Source: an uncultured Paracoccaceae bacterium (GTDB lineage: Bacteria > Pseudomonadota > Alphaproteobacteria > Rhodobacterales > Rhodobacteraceae). From it: DNA of 64,000 bases. The position numbers were made by a program, and so were the translations under genes. Below are positions 1-8,041 of the stretch, piece by piece (position 1 is the stretch's first letter; each line of letters begins with the position of its first letter). Under the pieces are notes generated by a model, which searched no databases, was not told the DNA's origin, and saw only the letters and a list, made by a program, of their open reading frames with translations. The stretch is taken from the NCBI GenBank assembly GCA_947503935.1, contig CANNFR010000006.1, forward strand, positions 1 to 64,000, written 5' to 3'.

Positions 1-61
1 CGGTGCCCCGAAGATCCGCTAAACAGCCTTAGACCTTCACGCGGGCTGTAGTTTCCACACA

Positions 62-1149
62 GCTTCGGCCGCCAGCGGACAGGGCGGCAGGCTCGGGATC
101 GTCAGCAAGGTTCGGACGGACAAGCACGGCCGTGTGACCGGCGGGCAGCCATTCTCGTCCGGCGCGCTCTACCATCTCCTCCGCAATGCCACCTATCTCG
201 GCAAGGTCCGTCACAAGGGTGACCTTCACGATGGCAGCATGCTGCAATCGTCGACGAAGCCGCCTGGCGACGTGTGCAGGAGTGATCGGATAGCAACGGT
301 GGCGGCCCGATATCCGGGCACCGTAGGCCAGCCCGCCGATGGCTTGACGGCCGCCTCTTCGACAAGCGCGACCGCCCGATGCAGACAAGTTATGCGATGC
401 GCACAGTTCGATCCGGATCGATTCAGGCGTCGAAGCGCTATTGGTACTATGTGTCGAGGCCGGAACACGCAGACGACCTACCAAAGGTCGATCGCCTTCC
501 TCCTGTTGCTCTCGCAACCGCCGTAAACGAGGCTCTCGTCCATCACCTGACCGACTGTGCCTGGTTGGCGTCCGGCTTGAGCGCCGCCGGAACGAGTCCC
601 GAGTTCATTGCCGATGGGTTGGACCGGGCTGTGAAGGACACATCCACTGTCGCCAGTACGAGCGACTTGGACGATTTGTAAATCTATCTACATCGGGTGG
701 ATCTGCGGGAAGGTCTGATCAGCCTTTGGGTCAATCTCGCACCGCTCCTCGATGATCCTGTAGTGTCTGATGTGCTCGTCCCTTCCATTGAACTGCCGAT
801 GACCCTGCAGCGCAAGGGGCGGAACCGTCCGATCGTGCTGCGGGCCGGCACCGGTGTGCTGCAGCGCGATCTGGATCTCATCGCCCTAGTCGCGGATGTG
901 CGACGCTCGATGCAGGATCTTCTTGAAGGCCGGGCAGGGTCCATTGCCGAACTCACCGAGCGGGAGCTGCTCCGTCCCGGCGCCGTCAGCCGCATCCTGC
1001 CGCTGGCATGGCTCGCACCGGACATCGCACAGGCGATCCTCGAAGGCCGCCAGCCCGTTGATCTCAGGGCAAAGGCCTTGCGTGATCTGCCCGAACTCCC
1101 ACTCGACTGGTCCGACCACGGCCGGGTGCTCGGGTTCAAGGTCGCCTGA
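62..1149 (+). pseudogene. Decayed large serine recombinase (C-terminal two thirds)
   Basis: The translation matches the recombinase and zinc-ribbon part of large serine recombinases. Frame 2 (about 95-233) reads GIVSKVRTDKHG and GGQPFSSGALYHLLRN. After a frameshift near 234, frame 1 reads QHAAIVDEAAWRRVQE, then GRLFDKRDRP, RYWYYVSRP and the C-terminal end SIAELTERELL...APDIAQAILEGRQP. Frame 1 is broken by stops at 283-285 and 679-681. With at least one frameshift and two nonsense codons it cannot make a working enzyme. The catalytic serine domain is not in the window, so either it lies upstream of position 1 or it has been lost. The gene points at the 3' end of the adjacent tRNA-Tyr, as in a remnant integrative element. 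Family assignment is by motif recognition only. Confidence 0.8.
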
Positions 1150-1337
1150 GAGGCAGCGAAGCTCACCGATAGATATCGCGCAAAATCCAACCGCAGAGAC
1201 TTTGCGCGGAAACCGCCGGCTCAGCCCCGTTACAGAGACGAAACCCCGCCGAACTCTAAAGGCTGCTCCGCACAAGGCGCTGTAAGAACGGCACAATGCC
1301 GCACGCGGCAATATCTGGCTCTGAGTGGGAGGGTGAA

Positions 1338-1421
1338 TGGTGGGCGACCCTGGAATCGAACCAGGCGTGCGTCTCCGCGAGGGAGTTACAGTCCCCTGCC
1401 ACACCTTGCGGCCTGTCGCCC
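1338..1421 (-). tRNA. tRNA-Tyr (GTA)
   Basis: Reading the minus strand, the acceptor stem GGGCGAC (from 1421) pairs with GTCGCCC, followed by discriminator A and an encoded CCA at 1340-1338. The anticodon loop CTGTAAC carries GTA at 1389-1387. The T arm is CCTGG-TTCGATT-CCAGG. The 84-nt length, with a long variable arm, fits a class II tyrosine tRNA. Confidence 0.95.
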
Positions 1422-1569
1422 ACTGATCGGACGGTGATGCCGTCCGATGCGACGGGCGGGATAGCGCGCGGCCTCAGACCCGTCAACTGGAAAATCCGAT
1501 ATAAATACGGGCCCGCTGTCTTTCGCCTGATCGGATCCGGCCATAGAAGAGGGGCGCGGAGGATTTGAC

Positions 1570-2349
1570 ATGAAAAAGCCGACCTGGGTGATCGACAAGG
1601 AGCGTGCCAAGCGCGCGGCCGCGGCCGAGACGGTCTGGCTTTTTGGCTTGCATGCGGTGCGCGATGCGCTGATGAACCCGGCGCGCACAAAACTGCGGCT
1701 GGTCGTCACAAAGAACGCCGCCCACAAGCTGGCGGACGCTATCGCCGAGGCGGGTATCGAGGCGGACCTCGCCGATCCGCGCAAGTTTCCTGCGCCGCTT
1801 GACCCTGGTTCGGTGCATCAGGGCGCGGCGCTTGAGGTCAAGCCGCTGGACTGGGGCAGTTTGTCCGAGATCTGTGCGGCCGGCGCGGGCGCACCTCTGG
1901 TGGTGTTGCTCGACCGGGTCACCGACCCGCATAATGTGGGCGCTGTGCTGCGGTCAGCCGAAGTGTTCGGCGCGCGCGCCGTCATCGCGCCCCGCCAGCA
2001 TTCGGCGCCCGAGACGGGCGCGCTGGCCAAGACCGCCTCGGGCGCGCTGGAGCGGCAGCCTTATCTCAGGGTCAAGAATCTGGCTGACGCGATGGAGGAG
2101 CTGAAGCGGATGGGCTACACCCTGCTCGGCCTCGATGGTGAGGCCGACCTGACGCTGGCGCAAGGCATTGCCCGGGCGGAGGGCCGCCCTCTGGGTCTGG
2201 TCCTCGGTGCCGAAGGCCCGGGCCTGCGCGAGCGCACGCGCGAGACCTGTGATGCGCTGGTGCGCGTGCCGGCTGCGGGGCCGTTCGGGTCGCTCAATGT
2301 GTCGAACGCGGCCGCCGTGGCGCTTTATGCCGCGCGCGACGCGGTTTGA
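1570..2349 (+). CDS. rlmB: 23S rRNA (guanosine-2'-O)-methyltransferase RlmB, SpoU/TrmH family
   Basis: Methylates the 2'-O of a conserved guanosine (G2251 in E. coli) in the peptidyl-transferase loop of 23S rRNA, using S-adenosylmethionine. The 259-aa protein has an N-terminal substrate-binding domain (about 20-95) and a SPOUT catalytic domain (about 108-258). All three SpoU motifs are visible: DRVTDPHNVGAVLRSAE (115-131), LVLGAEGPGLR (210-220) and GSLNVSNAAAVALY (240-253). A GGAGG ribosome binding site 8 bases before the ATG supports the start. The gene lies divergent from tRNA-Tyr. Nothing is truncated. A close TrmH-family relative with another rRNA target cannot be fully excluded. Confidence 0.92.
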   Translation: MKKPTWVIDKERAKRAAAAETVWLFGLHAVRDALMNPARTKLRLVVTKNAAHKLADAIAEAGIEADLADPRKFPAPLDPGSVHQGAALEVKPLDWGSLSEICAAGAGAPLVVLLDRVTDPHNVGAVLRSAEVFGARAVIAPRQHSAPETGALAKTASGALERQPYLRVKNLADAMEELKRMGYTLLGLDGEADLTLAQGIARAEGRPLGLVLGAEGPGLRERTRETCDALVRVPAAGPFGSLNVSNAAAVALYAARDAV

Positions 2350-2453
2350 AACAATTCGCACGCGCCATCACGCTTGGGCGAGGTGGGTAGGCAGGGGGGC
2401 GGCGACACGGCATCTTCCGCGGCATGAAACGTCCCGCAACAGGAGCCTCGCCC

Positions 2454-2909
2454 ATGCTGACCCGCCGCAAACTTCTCACCCACGCCATTGCCGTGCCCGC
2501 CGCCTTTGCCCTGGCCCGCCCCGCCTTTGCCGCGCCGAGCCCGATTTTCCTGAAAGACGGTGTCGCCATCGGCGGCACGGATCCTGTGGGATATTTCACC
2601 GATGGCTCCCCTGTCGCTGGCCTGGTTGAGAACAGTCTGGACTGGCGCGGCGCCACCTGGCATTTCGCAACGCCCGAAAACCGTGCCAAGTTCGAGATGC
2701 AGCCAGAAGTCTACGCGCCCCGCTACGGCGGCTATTGCGCCTGGGCCGTGGCGCTGGGATCGCTGGCCCCCACGATCCCGGAGGCCTGGGCGATTTACGA
2801 AGGCGCCTTGTACCTCAACGCCTCGCGGCGCATCCAGCGCCGTTGGGAGCGTGACATCCCCGGCTTCATCGAACAGGCCGATGCCAATTGGCCGAGCCTC
2901 ATCGCGTAG
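2454..2909 (+). CDS. Secreted YHS domain-containing protein
   Basis: Protein of 151 aa with an N-terminal RR-type signal (MLTRRKLLTHAIAVPAAFAL, then an AFA-A cleavage site), so probably exported by the Tat or Sec route. The mature part carries the YHS signature: GTDPVGYFTDG, the WRGATWHFATPENRAKF segment and YAPRYGGYCAWAVALG. YHS modules bind metals in some proteins, but the substrate here is unknown. I chose the ATG at 2454 because AGGAG lies 8 bases upstream. An in-frame ATG at 2424 would put ten residues ahead of the twin arginine. A hairpin region and a terminator follow within 150 bases. Function is unassigned beyond the family. Confidence 0.8.
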   Translation: MLTRRKLLTHAIAVPAAFALARPAFAAPSPIFLKDGVAIGGTDPVGYFTDGSPVAGLVENSLDWRGATWHFATPENRAKFEMQPEVYAPRYGGYCAWAVALGSLAPTIPEAWAIYEGALYLNASRRIQRRWERDIPGFIEQADANWPSLIA

Positions 2910-2967
2910 CGGTGTCATCACATCCTCGTGTGGTGCCTACTCAACCGCAAACTGCGCCCCATATGTC

Positions 2968-3012
2968 ACAGTGGAAGCAGGGAACCGGAACTTCCCTGTT
3001 TCGCTTCACTGT
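2968..3012 (+). repeat. Imperfect inverted repeat / RNA hairpin, possible small RNA
   Basis: The core CAGGGAA (2978-2984) pairs perfectly with TTCCCTG (2992-2998) across a 7-nt loop. The outer arms ACAGTG(G)AAG and CTTCACTGT also pair, leaving a bulge TTTCG on the right arm. No gene covers the stretch. It lies just upstream of a good intrinsic terminator at 3030-3060, so it could be part of a short non-coding RNA or of a structured 3' UTR of the YHS gene. Confidence 0.5.
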
Positions 3013-3029
3013 CCCTCGTTCCGTGACTG

Positions 3030-3060
3030 GCGCCCGGCCTCTGGCTCGGGCGTCTTTTTC
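3030..3060 (+). terminator. Rho-independent terminator
   Basis: Stem GCGCCCG (3030-3036) and CGGGCGT (3047-3053) with a 10-nt loop, followed by C and five T residues. It would end plus-strand transcription from the YHS gene or from a small RNA in the 2910-3030 gap. Confidence 0.75.
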
Positions 3061-3150
3061 TATGGCGTCGTGTTGCCAATCTGACTGCGTCAGCGGATCG
3101 TTTTGGGGAGCTATGACTTGTTTCCGTGGTGGAACACCCGGTTTGCGGCG

Positions 3151-3648
3151 ATGGAAATCAAATCTGGAGGTCGGGCGTTGGATCTTGAACCGAACTGGGA
3201 ATATGTCGCCGATACGGTGATGGGCGGTGTCTCGCGCGGGTCTGCCGAGGCCGCAATTATCGATGGCAAGCGGGCGATGCGGCTCTGCGGGCAAGTCTCG
3301 CTCGCCAATAATGGCGGTTTCGTCCAGATGGCGTTTGACGTGCGGGACGACGGTGGCGCGTTCGATGCCTCGGCCTTCAGCGGCCTGGTGCTGGACGTGC
3401 GCGGCAATGGCGAACGCTATGATCTGCGGCTGCGCACCGATCAGCTCACGCGCCCCTGGCAATCCTTCCGCGCCGAATTCACGGCGCCAGAGGATTGGGT
3501 GCAGGTCAAGGTGCCCTTTGCCGGTCTTGAGGCGCACCGGACCGACGCCGTTTTCGATCCGGCCCGCCTGCGGCGCATCGGTGTTCTGGCCATCGGCCGC
3601 GCGTTTGAGGCGGACATCGCCGTGTCGGGCATAGGGCTCTACCGCTGA
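3151..3648 (+). CDS. CIA30 family protein
   Basis: Protein of 165 aa of the CIA30 (complex I intermediate-associated protein 30) fold, a galactose-binding-like beta sandwich. The signature DTVMGGVSRG (about 21-30), the LDVRGNGERYDLRLRTD strand and the WVQVKVPF segment are typical. Eukaryotic members help assemble complex I. Bacterial members are of unknown role and may bind sugars or flavin-related ligands. Start is uncertain: the ATG at 3151 fits family length, while an in-frame TTG at 3103 would add 16 residues. No strong ribosome binding site marks either. No signal peptide is visible, so it is likely cytoplasmic. It converges with the haem monooxygenase gene. Confidence 0.75.
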   Translation: MEIKSGGRALDLEPNWEYVADTVMGGVSRGSAEAAIIDGKRAMRLCGQVSLANNGGFVQMAFDVRDDGGAFDASAFSGLVLDVRGNGERYDLRLRTDQLTRPWQSFRAEFTAPEDWVQVKVPFAGLEAHRTDAVFDPARLRRIGVLAIGRAFEADIAVSGIGLYR

Positions 3649-3654
3649 CCTGGG

Positions 3655-3969
3655 TCAACGCGCTATGTGCTGGATCGTTGAGAAGCCTTCGAATTTCGGG
3701 CTGCCCTCATGCAATTTGGCGGTGCTGCCCGCATCCTTGTGAGCGGCGCGGAAGGCCTGGCTTTTCGTCCAGGCGCGAAACGCGTCTTCCGAGGCCCAGA
3801 CCGTGTGAGAGGCATAGAGGATCCTGCCGTTCTCCGCAGGCCCTTTCAGCATGTGGAATTCGACGAAGCCGTCCATATCCTTGAGGTGGCTGTCGCGACC
3901 CAGCCAAAGGTCCTCGAATGCGGCGGCATTCTGTTCGGTGACAGTAAAGCGGTTCATAGCGATATACAT
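3655..3969 (-). CDS. IsdG/HmoA-type haem-degrading monooxygenase (ABM fold)
   Basis: Small dimeric ferredoxin-like (ABM) protein of 104 aa. The three residues that define IsdG/IsdI haem monooxygenases are all visible at matching spacing: Asn6 in AMNRFTV, Trp67 in AFRAWTKS and His77 in FRAAHKDAG (staphylococcal IsdG has N7, W67 and H77). This points to oxidative opening of haem and release of iron, rather than antibiotic synthesis. I chose the inner ATG at 3969, which gives MYIAMNRF and a 16-base gap from the upstream gene. An ATG at 3999 would add ten residues and overlap it. It is co-oriented with chaN, which also suggests haem-iron use. Biochemical activity is inferred. Confidence 0.8.
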   Translation of the reverse strand: MYIAMNRFTVTEQNAAAFEDLWLGRDSHLKDMDGFVEFHMLKGPAENGRILYASHTVWASEDAFRAWTKSQAFRAAHKDAGSTAKLHEGSPKFEGFSTIQHIAR

Positions 3970-3985
3970 CGGTGCACGGGGTCCT

Positions 3986-4789
3986 TCATTGGGTTTCAAA
4001 GGCGTCGCAGGGGTCGGGCCGGTCAGCGGCCTGGGTGATGACGGTCATATCGAAGCGGGGGTCATCTTCCGTCGCCGGGGCTTCCACGAAGCCCACGGTG
4101 AAGACGGTCACCTCGGGCGCGGCCAGGCCGATCATTGACGGCACGGCCCAATCCTTGCGGGCATGGCCGTTGCCGGTAATCAGAACGACCGGGCTGCCAT
4201 AGGTCTCTAGCGCTTCCAGCGTGGCTTGGGCAAAGCGTGCATCGCGATAGCGCTGCGCCTCGACCATTCCGCCCATCATATCGCGCGGCATGGCCTCGCA
4301 ATGGGCCGTGAATTGCTGGTCCTCGCGGCGAATGCGCTGGTCTTCGGGCAGGGGGGTGTCCAGTCCGAAACGTGCGCCGGCAGGTCCGAATGCGCCGAAC
4401 GCCCCATCCGCGAAGGCCCCGCGGACCGCCTCACGCGGGGCGGCCGCGCCCACAGCCGGGCTTTGGCCCATCGCCTCGAAAATCGGCTGATAGAGCGCGA
4501 AATCCGGCCAGCCCGCCGCATCCCATCCAATCCGGTCGCCAAGGCCAGAAATGTCCGCACGCGGATCGGCGTTGACCTCGGCCGCCTGCTCAGGCGACAG
4601 CATCTCGAAGACCACGGCTTGCGGGTTGATGCGGGCGATCAGCTCCGCCTGCCCCTGGTGATGCAGGCCGTTGTCGTGGATTTCGCCCAATATGACGATG
4701 TCCGCTTTCAGTGGCTCAGGGAAAGCCGAGACATCCTGGGCGAGAGCAGGGGAGGCGAGGGCCAGGGCGATAGAGGTAAGACGGAGCAT
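3986..4789 (-). CDS. ChaN family haem-regulated protein
   Basis: Exported protein of 267 aa with a signal peptide (MLRLTSIALALASPALAQ) and the EreA/ChaN fold signature GEIHDNGLHHQGQ (35-47), plus a C-terminal strand ITGNGHARKDWAVP. In Campylobacter, ChaN is an iron-regulated, haem-binding lipoprotein. Here the signal appears to end at an AQ site without a lipobox cysteine, so it is probably periplasmic. An upstream in-frame ATG at 4891 would place 34 non-signal residues in front, so the ATG at 4789 is preferred. It precedes the IsdG-type gene by 16 bases, making a likely two-gene haem-iron unit. No Fur box was identified. Confidence 0.8.
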   Translation of the reverse strand: MLRLTSIALALASPALAQDVSAFPEPLKADIVILGEIHDNGLHHQGQAELIARINPQAVVFEMLSPEQAAEVNADPRADISGLGDRIGWDAAGWPDFALYQPIFEAMGQSPAVGAAAPREAVRGAFADGAFGAFGPAGARFGLDTPLPEDQRIRREDQQFTAHCEAMPRDMMGGMVEAQRYRDARFAQATLEALETYGSPVVLITGNGHARKDWAVPSMIGLAAPEVTVFTVGFVEAPATEDDPRFDMTVITQAADRPDPCDAFETQ

Positions 4790-5024
4790 CAGATATCCTG
4801 CATTGCTTTGCCGAAACGGGCCGCTTGACATCGGGCGCGCTGCCGTACTGTCAAAGCGACGTCTCCGCTGGCCGACCCGGGGGTCGTTCAAAGCTAGCGG
4901 TCATCACCCTCGCGTCAAAGGCGGATGATGGCAAGCCGGAATTCGGCGCCTTGGTGGCCACTGTGAGGTGCTCGGTTGCGCATCATAACGGCGGCAGGCA
5001 TTTGGCGGAAACCTCGTTCTCCCC

Positions 5025-7793
5025 TCAGGCCGCTGTCACTCTCACGGCCGAAAACTTGAATTCCGGGATCTTGCCGTAGGGGTCGATAGCCGGGTTGGTC
5101 AGGATGTTGGCCGCCGCCTCGACATAGGCGAAGGGGACAAAAACCATGTCTTCGGCCACTGCGCGGTCGGCGCGCGCCATCATCGTGATCGTGCCGCGCC
5201 GGGTTTCCAGTTGCACATGACCGCCGGGATCAACGCCCAAGCGCCGCAGGGTGGCGGGGTGGAGCGAGCAATTCGCCTCAGGCTCGACCGCGTCCAGTAC
5301 TTTCGACCGGCGGGTCATTGAGCCTGTGTGCCAGTGCTCAAGCTGGCGTCCCGTCGTCAGGATCATCGGATACTCGGCATCGGGCACCTCATCGGGCGCG
5401 ATGATGCTGGCGGGGGTGAATTTCGCGCGGCCCTCGGGCCGCGGAAAGCCCTCGCCGAAGACGATCGCCTGGCCGGGATCGTCCGGCGACAGGCTGGGAT
5501 AGGTCACCGCCCCCTCGGCCTCAAGCCGGTCCCAGGTGATGTTGTCGAGGCTTTTCATACCCTCTTTCATCTCGGCGAAGACCTCGCGCGGATGGGTGTA
5601 GGCCCAGTTCAGACCCAGGCGCTGGGCCAGGGCGGTGGTGATCGCCCAATCCTCGCGCGCCTGACCGGGTGGGGGCACGGCGGGGCGGCCCATCTGGACC
5701 TGCCGGTTGGTGTTGGTGACCGTGCCGGCCTTTTCGTAAAACGCGGCGGCGGGCAGGATCACGTCGGCGAAATTGGCGGTCTCGGTCAGAAAGATATCCT
5801 GCACGACCAGATGGTCGAGCTTGGCCAGGGCTTCGCGCGCATGGGTCACATCGGGGTCGGACATGGCCGGGTTTTCGCCCAGAATGTACATGCCCCGGAT
5901 GGTGCCCTCGTGGACCGCATCGAGGATTTCGGTGACGGTCAGCCCTTTCTGACCCTCGAAATCGCCGGACCCCCAGATCTGGCTGAACCGGTTGCGGATG
6001 CCATCATCTGTCACCGATTGGTAATCGGGCAGGAACATCGGGATGAGGCCCGCATCCGACGCGCCTTGCACGTTGTTCTGACCACGCAAGGGGTGCAGCC
6101 CCGTGCCGGGCCGCCCGACATGGCCGCACATCAGCGCGAGGCTGATCAGGCAGCGCGAATTGTCGGTCCCGTGGATATGCTGGCTGACGCCCATGCCCCA
6201 AAAGATCATCCCCGCTTTCGCCGTGGCGAAGTCGCGGGCGACGGCACGCAGCGTCTCGGCCGGGATGCCGCAGATTTCGGCCATCTTCTCGGGCGCGAAA
6301 TCGGCCAGATGCGCCTTCTCGGCCGCCCAATTCTCGGTATAGGCGGCGATGTATTGATCGTCGTAGAGGCCTTCCTCAACGATCGTGGCCATGATCGCGT
6401 TCAGCATCGACACATCCGCGCCGGGCCGGAATTGCAGCATGTGGGTGGCATGCCGCTTCAGCGCCTGGCCGCGCGGGTCCATCACGATCAGCTTGCCGCC
6501 GCGCTTGGCGAATTGCTTGAAAAAGGTCGCGGCGACGGGGTGGTTTTCGACCGGATTGGCGCCGATGACGATGGCGACATCGGCATTCTCGATCTCATTG
6601 AACGTGGCGGTCACGGCGCCAGAGCCCACATTCTCCATCAGGGCCGCAACCGACGAGGCATGGCAGAGCCGCGTGCAATGGTCGACATTGTTGTGGCCAA
6701 AGCCCTGGCGGATCAGCTTTTGAAAAAGATACGCCTCTTCGTTCGAGCATTTGGCTGACCCGAAGCCCGCCACGCTCTGCCCGCCCCGTTCGTCCTTCAA
6801 CCGGGCGAACCTACCTGCCGCGGCGTCCAGCGCCTCATCCCAACTCGCCTCGCGGAAATGGGTCATCAGGTTGCCGGGATCGACATTCAGCCCCTTGGCG
6901 GGCGCATCCTCGCGCCGGATCAGCGGTTTGGTCAGCCGGTGCGGGTGGTGAATGTAGTCGAACCCGAAGCGGCCCTTGACGCAGAGGCGGCCCTCATTGG
7001 CGGGGCCGTTGATGCCCTCGACATACTTCACCTTGCCGTCCTTCACCTTCAGCGAGACCTGACACCCGACACCGCAGAACGGGCAGATCGACTTCACCTC
7101 GGCGTCGAAATCGCGGCTATCGCCGTGTTGCGCGTCATCCAGCACGGTCGCGGGCATCAGCGCACCGGTCGGGCAGGCCTGTACGCATTCGCCGCAGGCC
7201 ACGCAGGTGCTGTCGCCCATCGGGTCGGCGAAATCGAAGGTGGGGTAGGTGTCGTGCCCGCGCCCCGACATGCCGATCACGTCATTCACCTGCACCTCGC
7301 GGCAGGCGCGCACGCAAAGCCCGCACTGGATGCAGGCGTCGAGGTTCACGCGCATGGCGACGTGGCTGTCGTCGAGCAGAGGGATGCGCGCGGGCTCCAG
7401 CGGCGGAAAGCGGCTTGTCGTAACCCCCTGAGCCCCGGCCATATCGGCCAGGTGCGAGGATCGGTCATGTGGCGTCTCGGGCTGATCGGCGACGAGCAAC
7501 TCCATCACCATCTCGCGCGCCTTCACGGCCCGGTCGGAGGCCGTCCGCACGACCATGCCATCCTGCGGTTCGCGAATACACGAGGCGGCCAGCGTCCGTT
7601 CGCCCTCAATCTCAACCATGCAGGCGCGGCAATTACCGTCAGGGCGATACCCGGGCGCGGGCTTGTGGCAGAGATGCGGGATTTTCAGCCCTTGCCCATG
7701 GGCGACATCCCAGATCGTCTGCCCCTCGGTCGCAGTGACCTCGCGGCCGTCGAGGATGAAGATGGTGGTATTCGGGGTGTTGGTGCCGAGCAT
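5025..7793 (-). CDS. fdsA: NAD-dependent formate dehydrogenase, catalytic alpha subunit
   Basis: Catalytic bis-MGD subunit (922 aa) that oxidises formate to CO2 in the cytoplasm. Visible in order: [2Fe-2S] domain (C42, C55, C58, C72), a double [4Fe-4S] ferredoxin (C154-C164 and C197-C207), the [4Fe-4S] of the molybdopterin domain (C237, C240, C244, C271), and the active-site motif HCTRLCHASS. There C377 aligns with the selenocysteine of E. coli FdhF and is followed by His378. The molybdopterin dinucleotide-binding domain fills the C-terminus (about 805-915). The length matches Rhodobacter FdsA. It lies nine bases behind a small gene that separates it from fdsGB. The metal could be Mo or W. 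Confidence 0.95.
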   Translation of the reverse strand: MLGTNTPNTTIFILDGREVTATEGQTIWDVAHGQGLKIPHLCHKPAPGYRPDGNCRACMVEIEGERTLAASCIREPQDGMVVRTASDRAVKAREMVMELLVADQPETPHDRSSHLADMAGAQGVTTSRFPPLEPARIPLLDDSHVAMRVNLDACIQCGLCVRACREVQVNDVIGMSGRGHDTYPTFDFADPMGDSTCVACGECVQACPTGALMPATVLDDAQHGDSRDFDAEVKSICPFCGVGCQVSLKVKDGKVKYVEGINGPANEGRLCVKGRFGFDYIHHPHRLTKPLIRREDAPAKGLNVDPGNLMTHFREASWDEALDAAAGRFARLKDERGGQSVAGFGSAKCSNEEAYLFQKLIRQGFGHNNVDHCTRLCHASSVAALMENVGSGAVTATFNEIENADVAIVIGANPVENHPVAATFFKQFAKRGGKLIVMDPRGQALKRHATHMLQFRPGADVSMLNAIMATIVEEGLYDDQYIAAYTENWAAEKAHLADFAPEKMAEICGIPAETLRAVARDFATAKAGMIFWGMGVSQHIHGTDNSRCLISLALMCGHVGRPGTGLHPLRGQNNVQGASDAGLIPMFLPDYQSVTDDGIRNRFSQIWGSGDFEGQKGLTVTEILDAVHEGTIRGMYILGENPAMSDPDVTHAREALAKLDHLVVQDIFLTETANFADVILPAAAFYEKAGTVTNTNRQVQMGRPAVPPPGQAREDWAITTALAQRLGLNWAYTHPREVFAEMKEGMKSLDNITWDRLEAEGAVTYPSLSPDDPGQAIVFGEGFPRPEGRAKFTPASIIAPDEVPDAEYPMILTTGRQLEHWHTGSMTRRSKVLDAVEPEANCSLHPATLRRLGVDPGGHVQLETRRGTITMMARADRAVAEDMVFVPFAYVEAAANILTNPAIDPYGKIPEFKFSAVRVTAA

Positions 7794-7802
7794 CTTATGC
7801 CC

Positions 7803-8039
7803 TCATTTAAATCCAAATTCGCGAGTAAGGAGCATGTAGAGTTGGCGCGCTGCTTCCTCATCGAACTGGATGGTTTGGCTAAGTTTTCCAGGAACCTCTC
7901 TGTGATCCGAGCCGTATGTATTCAGTTGCAGAATCTTTCGACTATCGCGCTCGTTGATAACATACTTGCAAATTACCTTTGTCGGATGGAGCGAGCGAAA
8001 CTCCCGGTCGTCTTTCTCCAACTGTATTACGAAGGCCAT
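7803..8039 (-). CDS. Small low-GC protein wedged in the formate dehydrogenase operon
   Basis: Protein of 78 aa without signal or membrane segment. It contains DDREFRSLHPTKVICKY, LQLNTYGSDHRE and GKLSQTIQFDEEAARQL. It resembles a family of 75-80-aa bacterial proteins that databases often label, doubtfully, as methionyl-tRNA formyltransferase-like; I recall this from memory and cannot verify it. The ATG lies two bases after the TAG of fdsGB, with GAGGAG inside the last fdsGB codons, so translation is probably coupled. Bases 7801-8040 are 47% G+C (113 of 240), far below both neighbours, suggesting a recent insertion. Function is unknown; a role in formate dehydrogenase assembly is only a guess from position. 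Confidence 0.75.
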   Translation of the reverse strand: MAFVIQLEKDDREFRSLHPTKVICKYVINERDSRKILQLNTYGSDHREVPGKLSQTIQFDEEAARQLYMLLTREFGFK

Positions 8040-8041
8040 AT

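Noticed and set aside
1338-1421. Attachment-site repeat of the tRNA-Tyr 3' end
   Set aside because: I looked for a second copy of the tRNA 3' segment near the recombinase remnant and saw none inside the window.
5328-6758. Long plus-strand open frame (476 codons) antisense to fdsA
   Set aside because: It is a high-GC shadow of the real gene. It lacks family motifs and a ribosome binding site, while fdsA on the other strand is unmistakable.
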